Counted from the stretch's first letter, positions 41,006 through 49,652 are shown. The stretch: 64,000 nt of DNA from DASQYE01 sp035940775 (GCA_035940775.1 DASZEN010000013.1:62001-126000); one strand, 5' to 3'. Notes: generated by a model not told the origin, from the letters alone. A program made the numbers and translations.

Positions 41006-42145
41006 TCAGACTTTAATAAAGATTCGTCTGCGATACAGAATCGTCATCACGCCGAGCCACACGAGCACCGTGCAGACGGCGAACATCAGCGAGGCGTTGA
41101 CGGGTTGGGCCCAGGAGGCGAACAGATTTTCGTAGATGAGCCCCTGCAAAGAGACACGACTGCCGTCGGCGCGTGGGAACTCGATTATAGAGATGATGCG
41201 CGCCGTCAGCTCCACCATGAAGTAGAGGGCGAGCGCGTTCGTGCCGAAGATGAGAAAGGGCGTGGCCCAGCGGCGGTAATTCTTCAGGTCAATCAACCAG
41301 TAGCAGAAGGCCAGAAGTTGCAGAGCCATCCCGGCCGTGAACAAAACGTAAGAACTCGTCCACAGCGCCTTGTTAATGGGGAACCAGAAGTTCCATACCC
41401 ACCCGAGAACTATCCCGACCAGTCCGGCGATGAACATGGCCGCGACCCTTTCGATTGGCGTGCGTTCGGAACGGAGCAGGTGGCCCGTGAGCACACCGCA
41501 CAAAGTGGTCGCAATGGCCGGGATCGTGCTCAGGATTCCCTCGGGATCATAGAGCGGCTTCCAGGTGTGTGGGCCCAGAAGCCGACGGTCAACGTAAGCC
41601 GCAAGGTTTCCCTCCATCTCCAGATTCCCCGCCCCGAATCCGGGCACGGGAATGAGCTTCATCACGGCCCAGTAGAGCAGCAGGAGCGCCGCCGCGATCA
41701 AAGCTTGCGTCCGCCACCTCGTGTTGAGGAAGATGATCGCGGCGAAGAAGTAGCAGATGGCGATGCGCTGTAGTACGCCGGGGATGCGTATGGTTGACGG
41801 GCTGTAATACGGGAATCCGCCGAGGATGAGACCGAGCGCGAAGATGATGAGCGTGCGGCGCACGATCTTTATGTAAAGGTCGCGCCTGCTCCCCCCGCTT
41901 TCGGCGCGGCGGGCCAGCGCGAGCGTGATCGAGACGCCGACGATGAACAGGAAGAAAGGGAAAACCAGATCGGTGGGCGTCCAGCCATGCCACTCGGCAT
42001 GCTCAAGCGGGCTGTAGATTGCGCCCCAGTCGCCCGGATTGTTGACCAGTATCATTCCCGCGATGGTGATGCCGCGAAAGACATCGAGCGAAGTCATACG
42101 TCCCGTCGCTCGTGTGCCCTTATGCTCTCCGGTCAGCGCATCCAT
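41006..42145 (-). CDS. NagX/HGSNAT-like integral membrane acyltransferase (DUF5009 family)
   Basis: A 379-residue protein with about ten transmembrane helices. The first conserved block, TSLDVFRGITIAGMILVNNP then AEWHGWTPTDLVFPFFLFIV, carries the Asp and His of the heparan-alpha-glucosaminide N-acetyltransferase family (His in EWHGW). I start at ATG 42145 because GAAAGGAA lies about 9 bp upstream; ATG 42181 would add 12 residues. Family members transfer acetyl groups across the membrane to terminal glucosamine or occur in GlcNAc loci as NagX. Here it sits between a symporter and phosphoglucosamine mutase, which supports a role in amino-sugar acetylation or transport. The acetyl donor is unknown. 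Confidence 0.88.
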   Translation of the reverse strand: MDALTGEHKGTRATGRMTSLDVFRGITIAGMILVNNPGDWGAIYSPLEHAEWHGWTPTDLVFPFFLFIVGVSITLALARRAESGGSRRDLYIKIVRRTLIIFALGLILGGFPYYSPSTIRIPGVLQRIAICYFFAAIIFLNTRWRTQALIAAALLLLYWAVMKLIPVPGFGAGNLEMEGNLAAYVDRRLLGPHTWKPLYDPEGILSTIPAIATTLCGVLTGHLLRSERTPIERVAAMFIAGLVGIVLGWVWNFWFPINKALWTSSYVLFTAGMALQLLAFCYWLIDLKNYRRWATPFLIFGTNALALYFMVELTARIISIIEFPRADGSRVSLQGLIYENLFASWAQPVNASLMFAVCTVLVWLGVMTILYRRRIFIKV

Positions 42146-42182
42146 GCTCTGATTTCCTTTCGCACTCGTGGTCGTTATCAAT

Positions 42183-42229
42183 CAGCGTGCAGACATTTCA
42201 ACATCAATCTCAGCGTGCAGACGTTTCAA
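42183..42229. repeat. Short direct repeat overlapping the GlmM stop codon
   Basis: CAGCGTGCAGACATTTCAA (42183-42201) and CAGCGTGCAGACGTTTCAA (42211-42229) differ at one base and are 28 bp apart. The second copy includes the stop codon of the phosphoglucosamine mutase gene. It looks like a recent small tandem duplication of the gene end. Confidence 0.55.
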
Positions 42230-43587
42230 TTATCCAGGCACTCCTCGACGCGGCGACCGACATCCTCGATCATCCGGCGGGCCCGCTCTTCCGTCTCAGC
42301 CTCGGCGACGAGGCGTATGATCGGTTCCGTATTCGACCCTCTCACGAGAAACCAGCCGTCACCGAGCGTCACCTTGATGCCGTCGCGCACGTCCATGGGC
42401 CACTGCGCGTACTCGTTGCGAACCATCTTCAACACCCTGCCGATTTTGTCGGAGCGACAGGCGAGTTTCTCCTTTATCATGAAAGAGCGAGGCAGTTGGG
42501 CTAAAATTTCCGAGACCGTCTGACGGGTGTCGGCCAGCAGGTGCAGGATGAGCGCCATGCCGACGAGGCTATCGCGCGCGAAATTGATGCGTGGGTAAAT
42601 GACCCCGCCGTTGCCTTCGCCGCCGATGATCGCCCCACGACGCTGCATCTCTTCGGTCACGTTGGCCTCGCCGATCCTGGAGCGGTAGATGGGACAATCA
42701 AAGGAGCGCGCCACCGCGTCGAGCACATGCGTCGTGGAGAGATTCGCCACCATGGGCCCGCGCTCACGTCCGAGCACGTAACGCGCCGCCAAGACCAGTG
42801 TGTTCTCTTCTCCGACCGCCTCGCCAAGCTCGTTGACGACCGCCAACCGATCCGCGTCCATGTCCTGTGCGAAGCCTACGTCGGCCCCATGCTCTATGAC
42901 CGCCTGGCGCAGCGCGCCCAGATTTTCCGGCACCGGCTCGGCCCCGCGCGGAAAGAGACCGTCGGGCGTGACGTTTATGGGGATGACCTCGGCCCCGAGC
43001 GCGGCTAGAAGGCGCGGCGCGATGATCGAGCCCGCGCCGTTGCAGGAGTCAATCGCCACGCGTAAGCGGCGTGCGCCCTGAGCCAGAGGGCCGAGCGTAT
43101 TGAGGACGGCTTGGATGTGCAGATCGAGCGCGGCGGCCGAGCGTTCTACGGATCGCATCTCTGCTCCCGACACCTTCACGTACTCGCCCTGATGGTAGAT
43201 GTCCAGGAGTTGCCGCGCCTGTGCGCCTGAGAGGAATAGTCCCGCCGAATTGGTGAACTTCAGCGCATTCCATTCGGCCGGATTGTGGCTCGCCGTGATG
43301 GCAATGCCGCCGCGTGCGTGAAGTCTTCGCACCAGCAGTTGGACGGTCGGAACGGGACAGATGTCCAGGTCAACCACGCGGCAGCCGCTTGAGAGCAGTC
43401 CGGCCACGACCGCATGTCTAACCATCTCGCCCGAAGTGCGCGTATCGCGCCCCGTCACGATTGTGCCCTGCCCGACGTAAGTGCCGAACGCCTGCGCGAA
43501 CCGCGTCAGCAGCGTCGGCGTCAGGGATTCACCGACGACGCCGCGCACGCCCGAGATGCTGATCTTGAGAGTGGGTATTGCTTGCAT
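42226..43587 (-). CDS. glmM: Phosphoglucosamine mutase (GlmM-like), catalytically complete copy
   Basis: A 453-residue member of the alpha-D-phosphohexomutase family, which interconverts glucosamine-6-phosphate and glucosamine-1-phosphate. All four active-site loops are present: the phosphoserine Ser100 in AITASHNPAEWNALKF, the magnesium site DMDADR at 242-247, the sugar-recognition loop GGEGNGGVIYP, and the phosphate-binding loop RGSNTEPIIRL. It is 69 bp downstream of a GH16-like gene and 80 bp upstream of the NagX-like gene, within the amino-sugar operon. Phosphomannomutase activity is a possible alternative, but the context favours glucosamine. It could connect catabolic glucosamine-6-phosphate to UDP-GlcNAc synthesis. 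Confidence 0.9.
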   Translation of the reverse strand: MQAIPTLKISISGVRGVVGESLTPTLLTRFAQAFGTYVGQGTIVTGRDTRTSGEMVRHAVVAGLLSSGCRVVDLDICPVPTVQLLVRRLHARGGIAITASHNPAEWNALKFTNSAGLFLSGAQARQLLDIYHQGEYVKVSGAEMRSVERSAAALDLHIQAVLNTLGPLAQGARRLRVAIDSCNGAGSIIAPRLLAALGAEVIPINVTPDGLFPRGAEPVPENLGALRQAVIEHGADVGFAQDMDADRLAVVNELGEAVGEENTLVLAARYVLGRERGPMVANLSTTHVLDAVARSFDCPIYRSRIGEANVTEEMQRRGAIIGGEGNGGVIYPRINFARDSLVGMALILHLLADTRQTVSEILAQLPRSFMIKEKLACRSDKIGRVLKMVRNEYAQWPMDVRDGIKVTLGDGWFLVRGSNTEPIIRLVAEAETEERARRMIEDVGRRVEECLDN

Positions 43588-43600
43588 AGGAACGGTGCCT

Positions 43601-43639
43601 GGTGATGAGCTGGCCGCTTTTACTCATCGTTCGTCACTT
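43601..43639. repeat. Intercistronic hairpin repeat, copy 2
   Basis: GATGAGCTGGCCG and TCGTCACTT (43631-43639) match the elements at 40946-40994. Both copies lie between a gene start and the next upstream gene's stop in the same minus-strand operon. The match is short and broken, so common descent is likely but not proven. Confidence 0.35.
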
Positions 43640-43656
43640 TTCAGTTGACTACCCGT

Positions 43657-44673
43657 TTAGAAATCGCACGGCGAGGCGAGCGCCGGAACGGGCGCTCTGA
43701 CAGTGTCACGGAATTTGACTGAGCGGCGGCGCATCTCTGCCACCTTCGCCTCAACCTGTGCGGGCGCGAGCGCGGCCTTCGACTCATAAAACACCCAGTC
43801 GATGTCTTCGTGGTACCGGCGCGGGCCCTCGGCTTTGCTCATCCCGTCTTTGATAAACCAGAGATTGAAATTGATAGACATCAGAGATTCAGGATAAAAG
43901 CGGTCGCCGTGCTCGGCAAACAGCTTGCCGTCAACGAAGTATTTCACCTTGCCATTCGCCACCTGAGTAATCAGGGTGTGCCATCCGGCCTGGCTGCCGC
44001 TCGCGGTCTGAAAGACATTGTCCTTCTGCCAGTTGGGCTCGGGGCTAAAGGTCTCCCACGTGGTCGAATAAAGCGTTGGCCCACTGATTCCCCATCCGCC
44101 GTTGGGCAGGTATTCAAAATCCAATTCGCTGTAGTCGGCATCCATCGGCGCTTTCAAAGGGCTGATGGTGTAAAAGCTCTGGACGAGCTGATCGCCGCCC
44201 GGCCCCGTGATGGGCTTATCGGTAAAGCGCACGCGAGCGGCATACGTGCCTTCCAGGTATTTGCGCTCGTGGCAGACCTGGGTCTGAAAGGTCTTCGCCC
44301 CTGTCCCGTCGGTCGAAGAGGTCATGCGCAATATGCGATTGCCTGATCGCTCAGTGTCCCGTAGAAAGGAGACGCCTTCCTGCCACCAGGTTGCGCCGGG
44401 CACACCGGGCCAACCGGGTGCGCTGCGAATAATCCACCCGTGCCCTGTCAGCTCTTTGTGATTGGAGTAGCTGAAGTCGTCAAACAGCACCTGGGAGGCC
44501 GACTGCCCGGCCGGGGCTGCATTGAAAGGGAGATACATTTCGCTGCGGCCCGGTGGCGGCGCTGAAGTCGGGCGATCATCGGCCAACTCAGCCGGAGCAG
44601 GAAGTAGATTGCCTCCCGTCAGGAGAAGGGCGCTGCACAGTGCTGTAATGGATAAGGCCGCAGAAATATTCAT
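43657..44673 (-). CDS. Secreted GH16-like glycoside hydrolase
   Basis: A 338-residue exported protein (signal MNISAALSITALCSALLLTG) with a jelly-roll fold of the GH16 type. The catalytic signature ExDxE is seen as Glu183-Asp185-Glu187 in YSELDFEYLPNGGWG. Flanking strands (FDDFSYSNHKELTGHGWIIR, YLEGTYAARVRFTDKPI, VKYFVDGKLFAEHG) fit the family. GH16 enzymes cut beta-1,3/1,4-glucans, galactans or related polymers. It lies between two phosphohexomutase genes in the probable operon. Substrate cannot be assigned, and the sequence looks divergent from characterised GH16 members. Confidence 0.78.
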   Translation of the reverse strand: MNISAALSITALCSALLLTGGNLLPAPAELADDRPTSAPPPGRSEMYLPFNAAPAGQSASQVLFDDFSYSNHKELTGHGWIIRSAPGWPGVPGATWWQEGVSFLRDTERSGNRILRMTSSTDGTGAKTFQTQVCHERKYLEGTYAARVRFTDKPITGPGGDQLVQSFYTISPLKAPMDADYSELDFEYLPNGGWGISGPTLYSTTWETFSPEPNWQKDNVFQTASGSQAGWHTLITQVANGKVKYFVDGKLFAEHGDRFYPESLMSINFNLWFIKDGMSKAEGPRRYHEDIDWVFYESKAALAPAQVEAKVAEMRRRSVKFRDTVRAPVPALASPCDF

Positions 44674-44757
44674 AGCTTAAAAGCCTCCTCGTTGATATTT
44701 GCCGCGCTCGCAGGTAGCTGCTCGGAGCAGACTTTTTTTTAGGGCTTGACTCGCGTA

Positions 44758-46104
44758 TCACTTTCCCAACCTGTCACGCGCCCAATCCAGCAGCTCGCTT
44801 GCGCGAGCTTGTGTCTCGGCCTCGGCGATGATGCGAATGAGCGATTCGGTATTTGATACGCGGAGGTGAACCCAGCCGTCCGGCCAGTTGACTTTAATCC
44901 CGTCAGTCTGGTCGTAAGCTATGTTCTCCCTCTCCAGCTCATCATAGACTCTTTGCAAAAGAGAGTAGATGCGGTTCGGCTCAACCGCCACGTTGTGCTT
45001 AATCAGCTCGAAGCGCGGCAACCGCGAGGCCAGCTCTGAAACAGGCTGCCCGGACTGTGCCATGTGCTCCAAGACGAGGCCGACCGTTGCGGCGCTATCA
45101 TGTGTGAGTTGCATGCGCGGGACGATGACTCCGCCGCTGCCTTCGCCGCCGATGACGGCCCGGTTCTCGATCATGGCTTCAGAGATGAAAGCCTGCCCGA
45201 CCGGGGTACGAATCACACTTGCGCCGTAACGAGCGGCAATGGCCTCGATGGCACTGCTTGTCGAGACGTTCGTCACGACCGCGCCGCGCTCTCGCCTCAA
45301 TTGAATCTCCACGGCGAGGGCGAGCGTCGCTTCTACCGGAAGTATCTCTCCCGCTTCGGTGACGATGCCGAGCCGTTCGCCGTCTGCGTCGTGCGCGAAT
45401 CCTATGTCGGCGCGGCCAGCCTTGACGATGGCGCGCAGTTGCGCCATGTTCTGCCGTCCGGGCTCAGGCGTATGCGGGAACGGCGCGGTCGGGTCGTCAT
45501 TCACCGCCAGCACATCGCAGCCGAGTTCCGCGAGCCAGCGCGGAGAGAGAAATGAGCAGGAGCTATTGCAGCAATCGACGGCGACCGTCAAGCGCCGCGC
45601 CCTGATCGCTTCGACATCAAAGGCTCGGGCCAGAGTCTCCAAATGATGCGTGATGGCGTCACGCTCTTCGACCTTGCTCTGAATGCGTTCCCAGGTCGCT
45701 TTGGCGAATTCCGCCTGGTGAAAAATGTCCAGCAGCTCATCGGCCTGCGCCGCGTTCAGGTAAAGCCCATCGCCGCGCACAAACTTCAGGGCATTCCAGG
45801 GCTCGGGATTGTGTCCGGCCGTGATCGAGATGCCGCCCTCGGCCTGTAACCACTTGACCGCGAGTTGCAGACTGGGCGTCGGGCAGATGCCCAGATCAAT
45901 CACTTCACAACCGGCGGACAGAAGACCCGCGAGCACGCCAGCGCGCACCATCGGCCCCGAAGATCGCGTGTCGCGGCAGATCAGTATGCGCCCCGGATCG
46001 AGATAAGTGCCGAGGGCCTGCGCAAACCCGACCACCAACTCCGGCGTGAAGGTTTCGCCAACAACACCGCGAACACCACTGATGCCGATCTTGAGCGAGT
46101 TCAT
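44758..46104 (-). CDS. Phosphohexomutase paralogue lacking the catalytic serine
   Basis: A 448-residue homologue of the GlmM at 42226-43587, sharing its start (LKIGISGVRGVVGETFTPEL) and overall layout. The phosphoserine loop, however, reads ISITAGHNPEPWNALKF with Gly97 (codon GGA) in place of Ser. The metal loop is DADGER with Glu243 for the third Asp, and the phosphate loop is RVSNTESLIRI rather than RGSNTEP. The sugar loop GGEGSGGVIVP is kept. Loss of the phosphoserine should abolish ordinary mutase chemistry, so this may be a sugar-phosphate sensor, regulator or a changed enzyme. It is the first gene of the minus-strand operon and is divergent from GH20. The reading frame is intact and well conserved. 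Confidence 0.88.
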   Translation of the reverse strand: MNSLKIGISGVRGVVGETFTPELVVGFAQALGTYLDPGRILICRDTRSSGPMVRAGVLAGLLSAGCEVIDLGICPTPSLQLAVKWLQAEGGISITAGHNPEPWNALKFVRGDGLYLNAAQADELLDIFHQAEFAKATWERIQSKVEERDAITHHLETLARAFDVEAIRARRLTVAVDCCNSSCSFLSPRWLAELGCDVLAVNDDPTAPFPHTPEPGRQNMAQLRAIVKAGRADIGFAHDADGERLGIVTEAGEILPVEATLALAVEIQLRRERGAVVTNVSTSSAIEAIAARYGASVIRTPVGQAFISEAMIENRAVIGGEGSGGVIVPRMQLTHDSAATVGLVLEHMAQSGQPVSELASRLPRFELIKHNVAVEPNRIYSLLQRVYDELERENIAYDQTDGIKVNWPDGWVHLRVSNTESLIRIIAEAETQARASELLDWARDRLGK

Positions 46105-46547
46105 AACGTGAAGCCGGAGAATAGCAGAACGAAAGTGTCAGGTCACTGAAATATTTTTGGGCCGCGATAAGTGGTACGAAATATTGCCCGCCGGGCTCGC
46201 TCGGCGGCGTCGGGCACTATTTGAAGAGCGATCAAGGCGGTGAGCGCTTGCGCACCGCCTCAATCTTCCCGGCCTAGCAGCGCGGCGCAGATTTTGATTG
46301 ACTACCGAGCGCCGTCTGATTTAATCATTAGTCTTCGGTTTAAGTTCTTCCCGTGTATTTTCAGACGATTCAATTCGGACAAGGCTGTGGGCACAGCTCT
46401 GCGGCGCGTGTGTGCCCGCCGGGAATAAGGAGACGATTTCGCTGCGTATGGTCGCGTGCGCTTGAAGCTCAGTAGTGGTCGCCGCTTCTCTTGCTTGCTA
46501 CGCCAGGATAAATTCCGGCCAGCTCAAACGGTTCGGTGAGGATCATA
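46105..46547. other. Divergent intergenic region upstream of GH20 and the phosphohexomutase operon
   Basis: This 443-bp gap has no gene. It contains an 8-bp stem, AGGCGGTG (46235-46242) with CACCGCCT (46253-46260), and several GC-rich palindromic patches near 46185-46215. A possible plus-strand promoter is TTGACT (46298-46303), 16 bp, TTTAAT (46320-46325). The CAAACCTTT motif found at 20.0 and 36.0 kb is not present here. Confidence 0.4.
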
Positions 46548-48695
46548 ATGAAAGCCATCAGATATATTTCAATCCTTCTGCTCTTGTCCTGCGCTTTGGA
46601 AGCCATAGCCCAAACTAATGGGCCGGGCGCTCAGCCCCCGACACAGCATCACCTGATGCCGGTGCCAGCCTCCGTGCGATTCACTCCGGGCAGGCTGTCA
46701 ATCGGCAAATCCTTCAACGTCGCCGTTAGGGGAAAAGCAGATGCCAGATTGCAGGCAGCCGTAGATCGTGTCGTCAGGCGGCTTGAGGGACGCACCCTTA
46801 TGGAGTTCCAGCGGGGGCTGGCGAGCGACGCCAACACCGCTACGCTGTTGATTGAGACACAGGGGCCGGGCAAGGCTGTGCCGTCGGTGGACGAGGATGA
46901 GTCTTACTCGCTCGAAGTATCCGATAAGCAGGCCGTGCTACGCGCCGCGACGACGGTCGGCGCTTTGCGCGGCCTTGAGACCTTCCTGCAGTTGCTCGCG
47001 GGTGACCGCGAAGGATATTTCATCCCGGCCGTTCAGATTCGGGATCAGCCGCGCTTTCGCTGGCGCGGGTTATTAATTGATGTCGGGCGGCATTACGAGC
47101 CGATGGAGGTGCTCAAACGCAATCTGGATGCGATGGCCGCCGTCAAGCTCAACGTTCTGCACTGGCACCTGACGGAAGATCAGGGCTTTCGCATCGAAAG
47201 CAAAATCTTTCCGAAGCTCCACGAAATGGGTTCTGACGGCCTTTACTATACGCAGGAGCAGGCGCGGGAGATCATCGCCTACGCGCGCGAGCGTGGCATC
47301 CGCGTCGTTCCCGAATTCGACCTCCCCGGACACGCGACGAGCTGGCTGGTCGGGCATCCGGAACTGGGCAGCGCGCCGGGCCCATACCAGATCGAACGCA
47401 AGGCCGGAATCTTTGAGCCCGCGCTCGACCCAACGCGCGAGGAGGTCTACACCTTCCTTGACCGCTTCTTCGGAGAGATGGCGGCGCTCTTCCCGGATGC
47501 TTACCTGCACATCGGCGGAGACGAGAACGAAGGCAAGCAGTGGGACAGAAATCCACAGATTCAAGCCTTCATGAAGCAGAAGGGGATCAAAGACCATCAA
47601 GCCCTTCAGACCTACTTCAACCAAAGGCTGCTGCCGATTCTCAAAAAGCACGGCAAGCGGATGATGGGATGGGATGAGATTTTTCAGCCCGACCTTCCCA
47701 AAGATGTCGTCATACACTCGTGGCGCGGCCCCGAGGCTCTGGCCGAAGCCGCCCGCAAAGGCTATGACGGCATCCTCTCGAACGGCTACTACATAGACCT
47801 GATCTTCCCGACATCTCAACACTACGTAGTTGACCCGCTGCCCGCCGACAGCAGGCTCACCCCTTCGGAGGCGGCGCACATTCTCGGCGGTGAAGCGACG
47901 ATGTGGGGCGAGTGGGTAAGCCCTGAGACAATAGATTCACGCATCTGGCCGCGCACGGCGGCCATCGCCGAAAGGCTCTGGTCGCCGCGCAATGTTAATG
48001 ACGTTGAAGACATGTATCGACGACTGGCGGTCATTAGCGTCCAACTCGAAGAGCTTGGGCTTACTCACGAGAAGAATCAGGCGATGATGCTCAGGCGATT
48101 GGCTGGCGGAAAGGATACGATGCCGCTGCAAACTTTGGCTTCCGTTGTCGAGCCCGTGAAGGAATACAGGCGTTACCAGGAGCGCCCGCAGACCATGCTC
48201 AGCCCTTTGACGGGCCTTGTGGACGCCGCGCGTCCCGATAGTGAAGCGGCACGCCGTTTCGCTTTGCTGGTTGACGGACTGCTCTCCGATGCTCCGCGCT
48301 TTGAAGCCTATTCGCAGGGGCTGCAAAACACCCTGACAGAGTGGCGCGACGCTGGCCCTCAGTTGCAAGCGATCATTGACAGGTCTCCGGCTCTGCATGA
48401 AGCGAGGCCGCTCGCAGTGGATTTGCAGGAGATGGGGACGGCGGGGCTGGAAGCTCTATCCTTCCTGACGAAAGGCGTTGCGCCGACCGCCGAGTGGCGA
48501 GACGCGCGGCTCGCCCTGCTTGAACGGGCCGCACAACCGAAGGCGGCTCTGGAATTTCCCATCATCCCGAGCCTCAAAGAATTGGTGATCGCGGCTTACG
48601 AGCTGCCGCAGCTCAAAGCCACGACGCAGCCCGAGTGGAGAAAGCGTGTAAAACAACTCGCCGCCCCAGCCAAACAGCAACAGCCCGACAAGTGA
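46548..48695 (+). CDS. GH20 beta-N-acetylhexosaminidase, secreted
   Basis: A 715-residue exported enzyme. I use ATG 46548 because GTGAGG just upstream is a good ribosome site; a GTG at 46536 is in frame. The signal is MKAIRYISILLLLSCALEAI. A GH20b domain (about residues 35-150) precedes the catalytic TIM barrel, which opens RFRWRGLLIDVGRHYEPMEV. The catalytic Asp325-Glu326 pair is in YLHIGGDENEGKQW, and WGEWVSPETIDSRIWPR lies in the active-site end. It releases terminal GlcNAc or GalNAc from chitin oligomers or glycans by substrate-assisted catalysis. It supplies the GlcNAc expected by nagA and the kinase. A C-terminal helical region of about 180 residues is extra. Confidence 0.95.
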   Translation: MKAIRYISILLLLSCALEAIAQTNGPGAQPPTQHHLMPVPASVRFTPGRLSIGKSFNVAVRGKADARLQAAVDRVVRRLEGRTLMEFQRGLASDANTATLLIETQGPGKAVPSVDEDESYSLEVSDKQAVLRAATTVGALRGLETFLQLLAGDREGYFIPAVQIRDQPRFRWRGLLIDVGRHYEPMEVLKRNLDAMAAVKLNVLHWHLTEDQGFRIESKIFPKLHEMGSDGLYYTQEQAREIIAYARERGIRVVPEFDLPGHATSWLVGHPELGSAPGPYQIERKAGIFEPALDPTREEVYTFLDRFFGEMAALFPDAYLHIGGDENEGKQWDRNPQIQAFMKQKGIKDHQALQTYFNQRLLPILKKHGKRMMGWDEIFQPDLPKDVVIHSWRGPEALAEAARKGYDGILSNGYYIDLIFPTSQHYVVDPLPADSRLTPSEAAHILGGEATMWGEWVSPETIDSRIWPRTAAIAERLWSPRNVNDVEDMYRRLAVISVQLEELGLTHEKNQAMMLRRLAGGKDTMPLQTLASVVEPVKEYRRYQERPQTMLSPLTGLVDAARPDSEAARRFALLVDGLLSDAPRFEAYSQGLQNTLTEWRDAGPQLQAIIDRSPALHEARPLAVDLQEMGTAGLEALSFLTKGVAPTAEWRDARLALLERAAQPKAALEFPIIPSLKELVIAAYELPQLKATTQPEWRKRVKQLAAPAKQQQPDK

Positions 48696-48702
48696 AGACT
48701 CG

Positions 48703-48714
48703 GATGGGCCCATC
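48703..48714. terminator. Palindrome between convergent GH20 and SDR genes
   Basis: GATGGGCCCATC is a perfect 12-bp palindrome in the 31-bp gap between the two convergent stops. No U-tract follows, so it is at most a weak bidirectional stop signal. Confidence 0.25.
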
Positions 48715-48726
48715 TGCGATCAACCA

Positions 48727-49518
48727 TTACACTTGCTCGAGTGTAAGCGGGCGGGGCTGCTTTCCATCAATGTCCGTGAAGCTATATTCCTGAGCCAGTG
48801 CGGCCGCCACGAGCACCTGTCCTGATTTACGCATCAGGTCTGAGTCGGATGCCAGGGCGGCGACCGCGCGACCAATAAACTGCGGCGATTCAGAGTTGCT
48901 CAGGTCTAAGAACTCAGCCGCCTCCATCACCTTCTCGGTTCTCACCAGCCCCGGATAGAGCGAGACGACCGCGACACCGTATTCGCGCAGCTCATGGGCC
49001 ATATCGGCCGTCATCTTATCGGTAGCTGCTTTAGAGACACCATAAGCCACATTGCTCAGGTACTTCTGAGCGGCCCAAAACGAAATGTTGACTATCAGAC
49101 CGCTGCGCTCGGCAACCATTATCCGCGCGGCGTGCTGGCTGGCCACATAATGCGCGCGCACCCCTGCCGCGAACATCGCATCCCATCGCCAGAGCGGTTG
49201 TTTCCAAAAGGGCAGCGCCCACGTAAATTCGCCGTTCTCGACCATATTCTCATAGCCGCCCCAAACACTATTGACCAGAATGTTCAGACGGCCTTGTTCG
49301 TCTGTCACCCTTTGAAAAACCGTCTCTACTTCCGAGTCAAGGGTATGGTCACAGCGGACAGGAATAATGCGCTCGCAGCCTGCGAAAGTCTCTTCTGTAA
49401 AAGTCCGCCCGGTCGCATAGACGTTGGCCCCCGCTTCGGCTAACCCGAGCGCCACGCCACGGCCCACGCCGCGCGTCGCGCCAGTCACAATCGCAACCTT
49501 TCCTTTAAGGTCTGTCAT
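48727..49518 (-). CDS. Short-chain dehydrogenase/reductase (SDR)
   Basis: A 263-residue NAD(P)-dependent oxidoreductase. The Rossmann glycine motif is VAIVTGATRGVGRGVALGLA, the NxxG-type region is LNILVNSVWGGYENM, and the catalytic Tyr-Lys pair is in NVAYGVSKAATDKM. I start at ATG 49518 (MTDLKGKVAIVTG), preceded by GGTGAG. A GTG at 49554 would add 12 residues and overlap a small upstream frame. It resembles the DHRS1-like SDR group. Substrate is unknown and the surrounding genes give no clue. It is convergent with the GH20 gene. Confidence 0.92.
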   Translation of the reverse strand: MTDLKGKVAIVTGATRGVGRGVALGLAEAGANVYATGRTFTEETFAGCERIIPVRCDHTLDSEVETVFQRVTDEQGRLNILVNSVWGGYENMVENGEFTWALPFWKQPLWRWDAMFAAGVRAHYVASQHAARIMVAERSGLIVNISFWAAQKYLSNVAYGVSKAATDKMTADMAHELREYGVAVVSLYPGLVRTEKVMEAAEFLDLSNSESPQFIGRAVAALASDSDLMRKSGQVLVAAALAQEYSFTDIDGKQPRPLTLEQV

Positions 49519-49550
49519 AAGCTCACCATAGCGCAGCGTCGTGTGACGCC

Positions 49551-49652
49551 TCACGCCGGGATTGACCAGCCGACCGAAGAGCGAGCAACCTCTCGAATAA
49601 AACCGTAGAGCGCGTGATGCAGGGCGAAGGGGTCGGCCGTGGCATCGGTCAT
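49551..49652 (-). CDS. Possible small ORF or gene remnant between SMP-30-like and SDR genes
   Basis: A minus-strand frame from ATG 49652 encodes 33 residues, MTDATADPFALHHALYGFIR then EVARSSVGWSIPA, and stops by overlapping a possible SDR GTG start. The composition looks protein-like. It may be a true small protein or the end of a lost gene; the frame upstream of the ATG continues open to 49687 or so. No family is recognised. Confidence 0.25.
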   Translation of the reverse strand: MTDATADPFALHHALYGFIREVARSSVGWSIPA

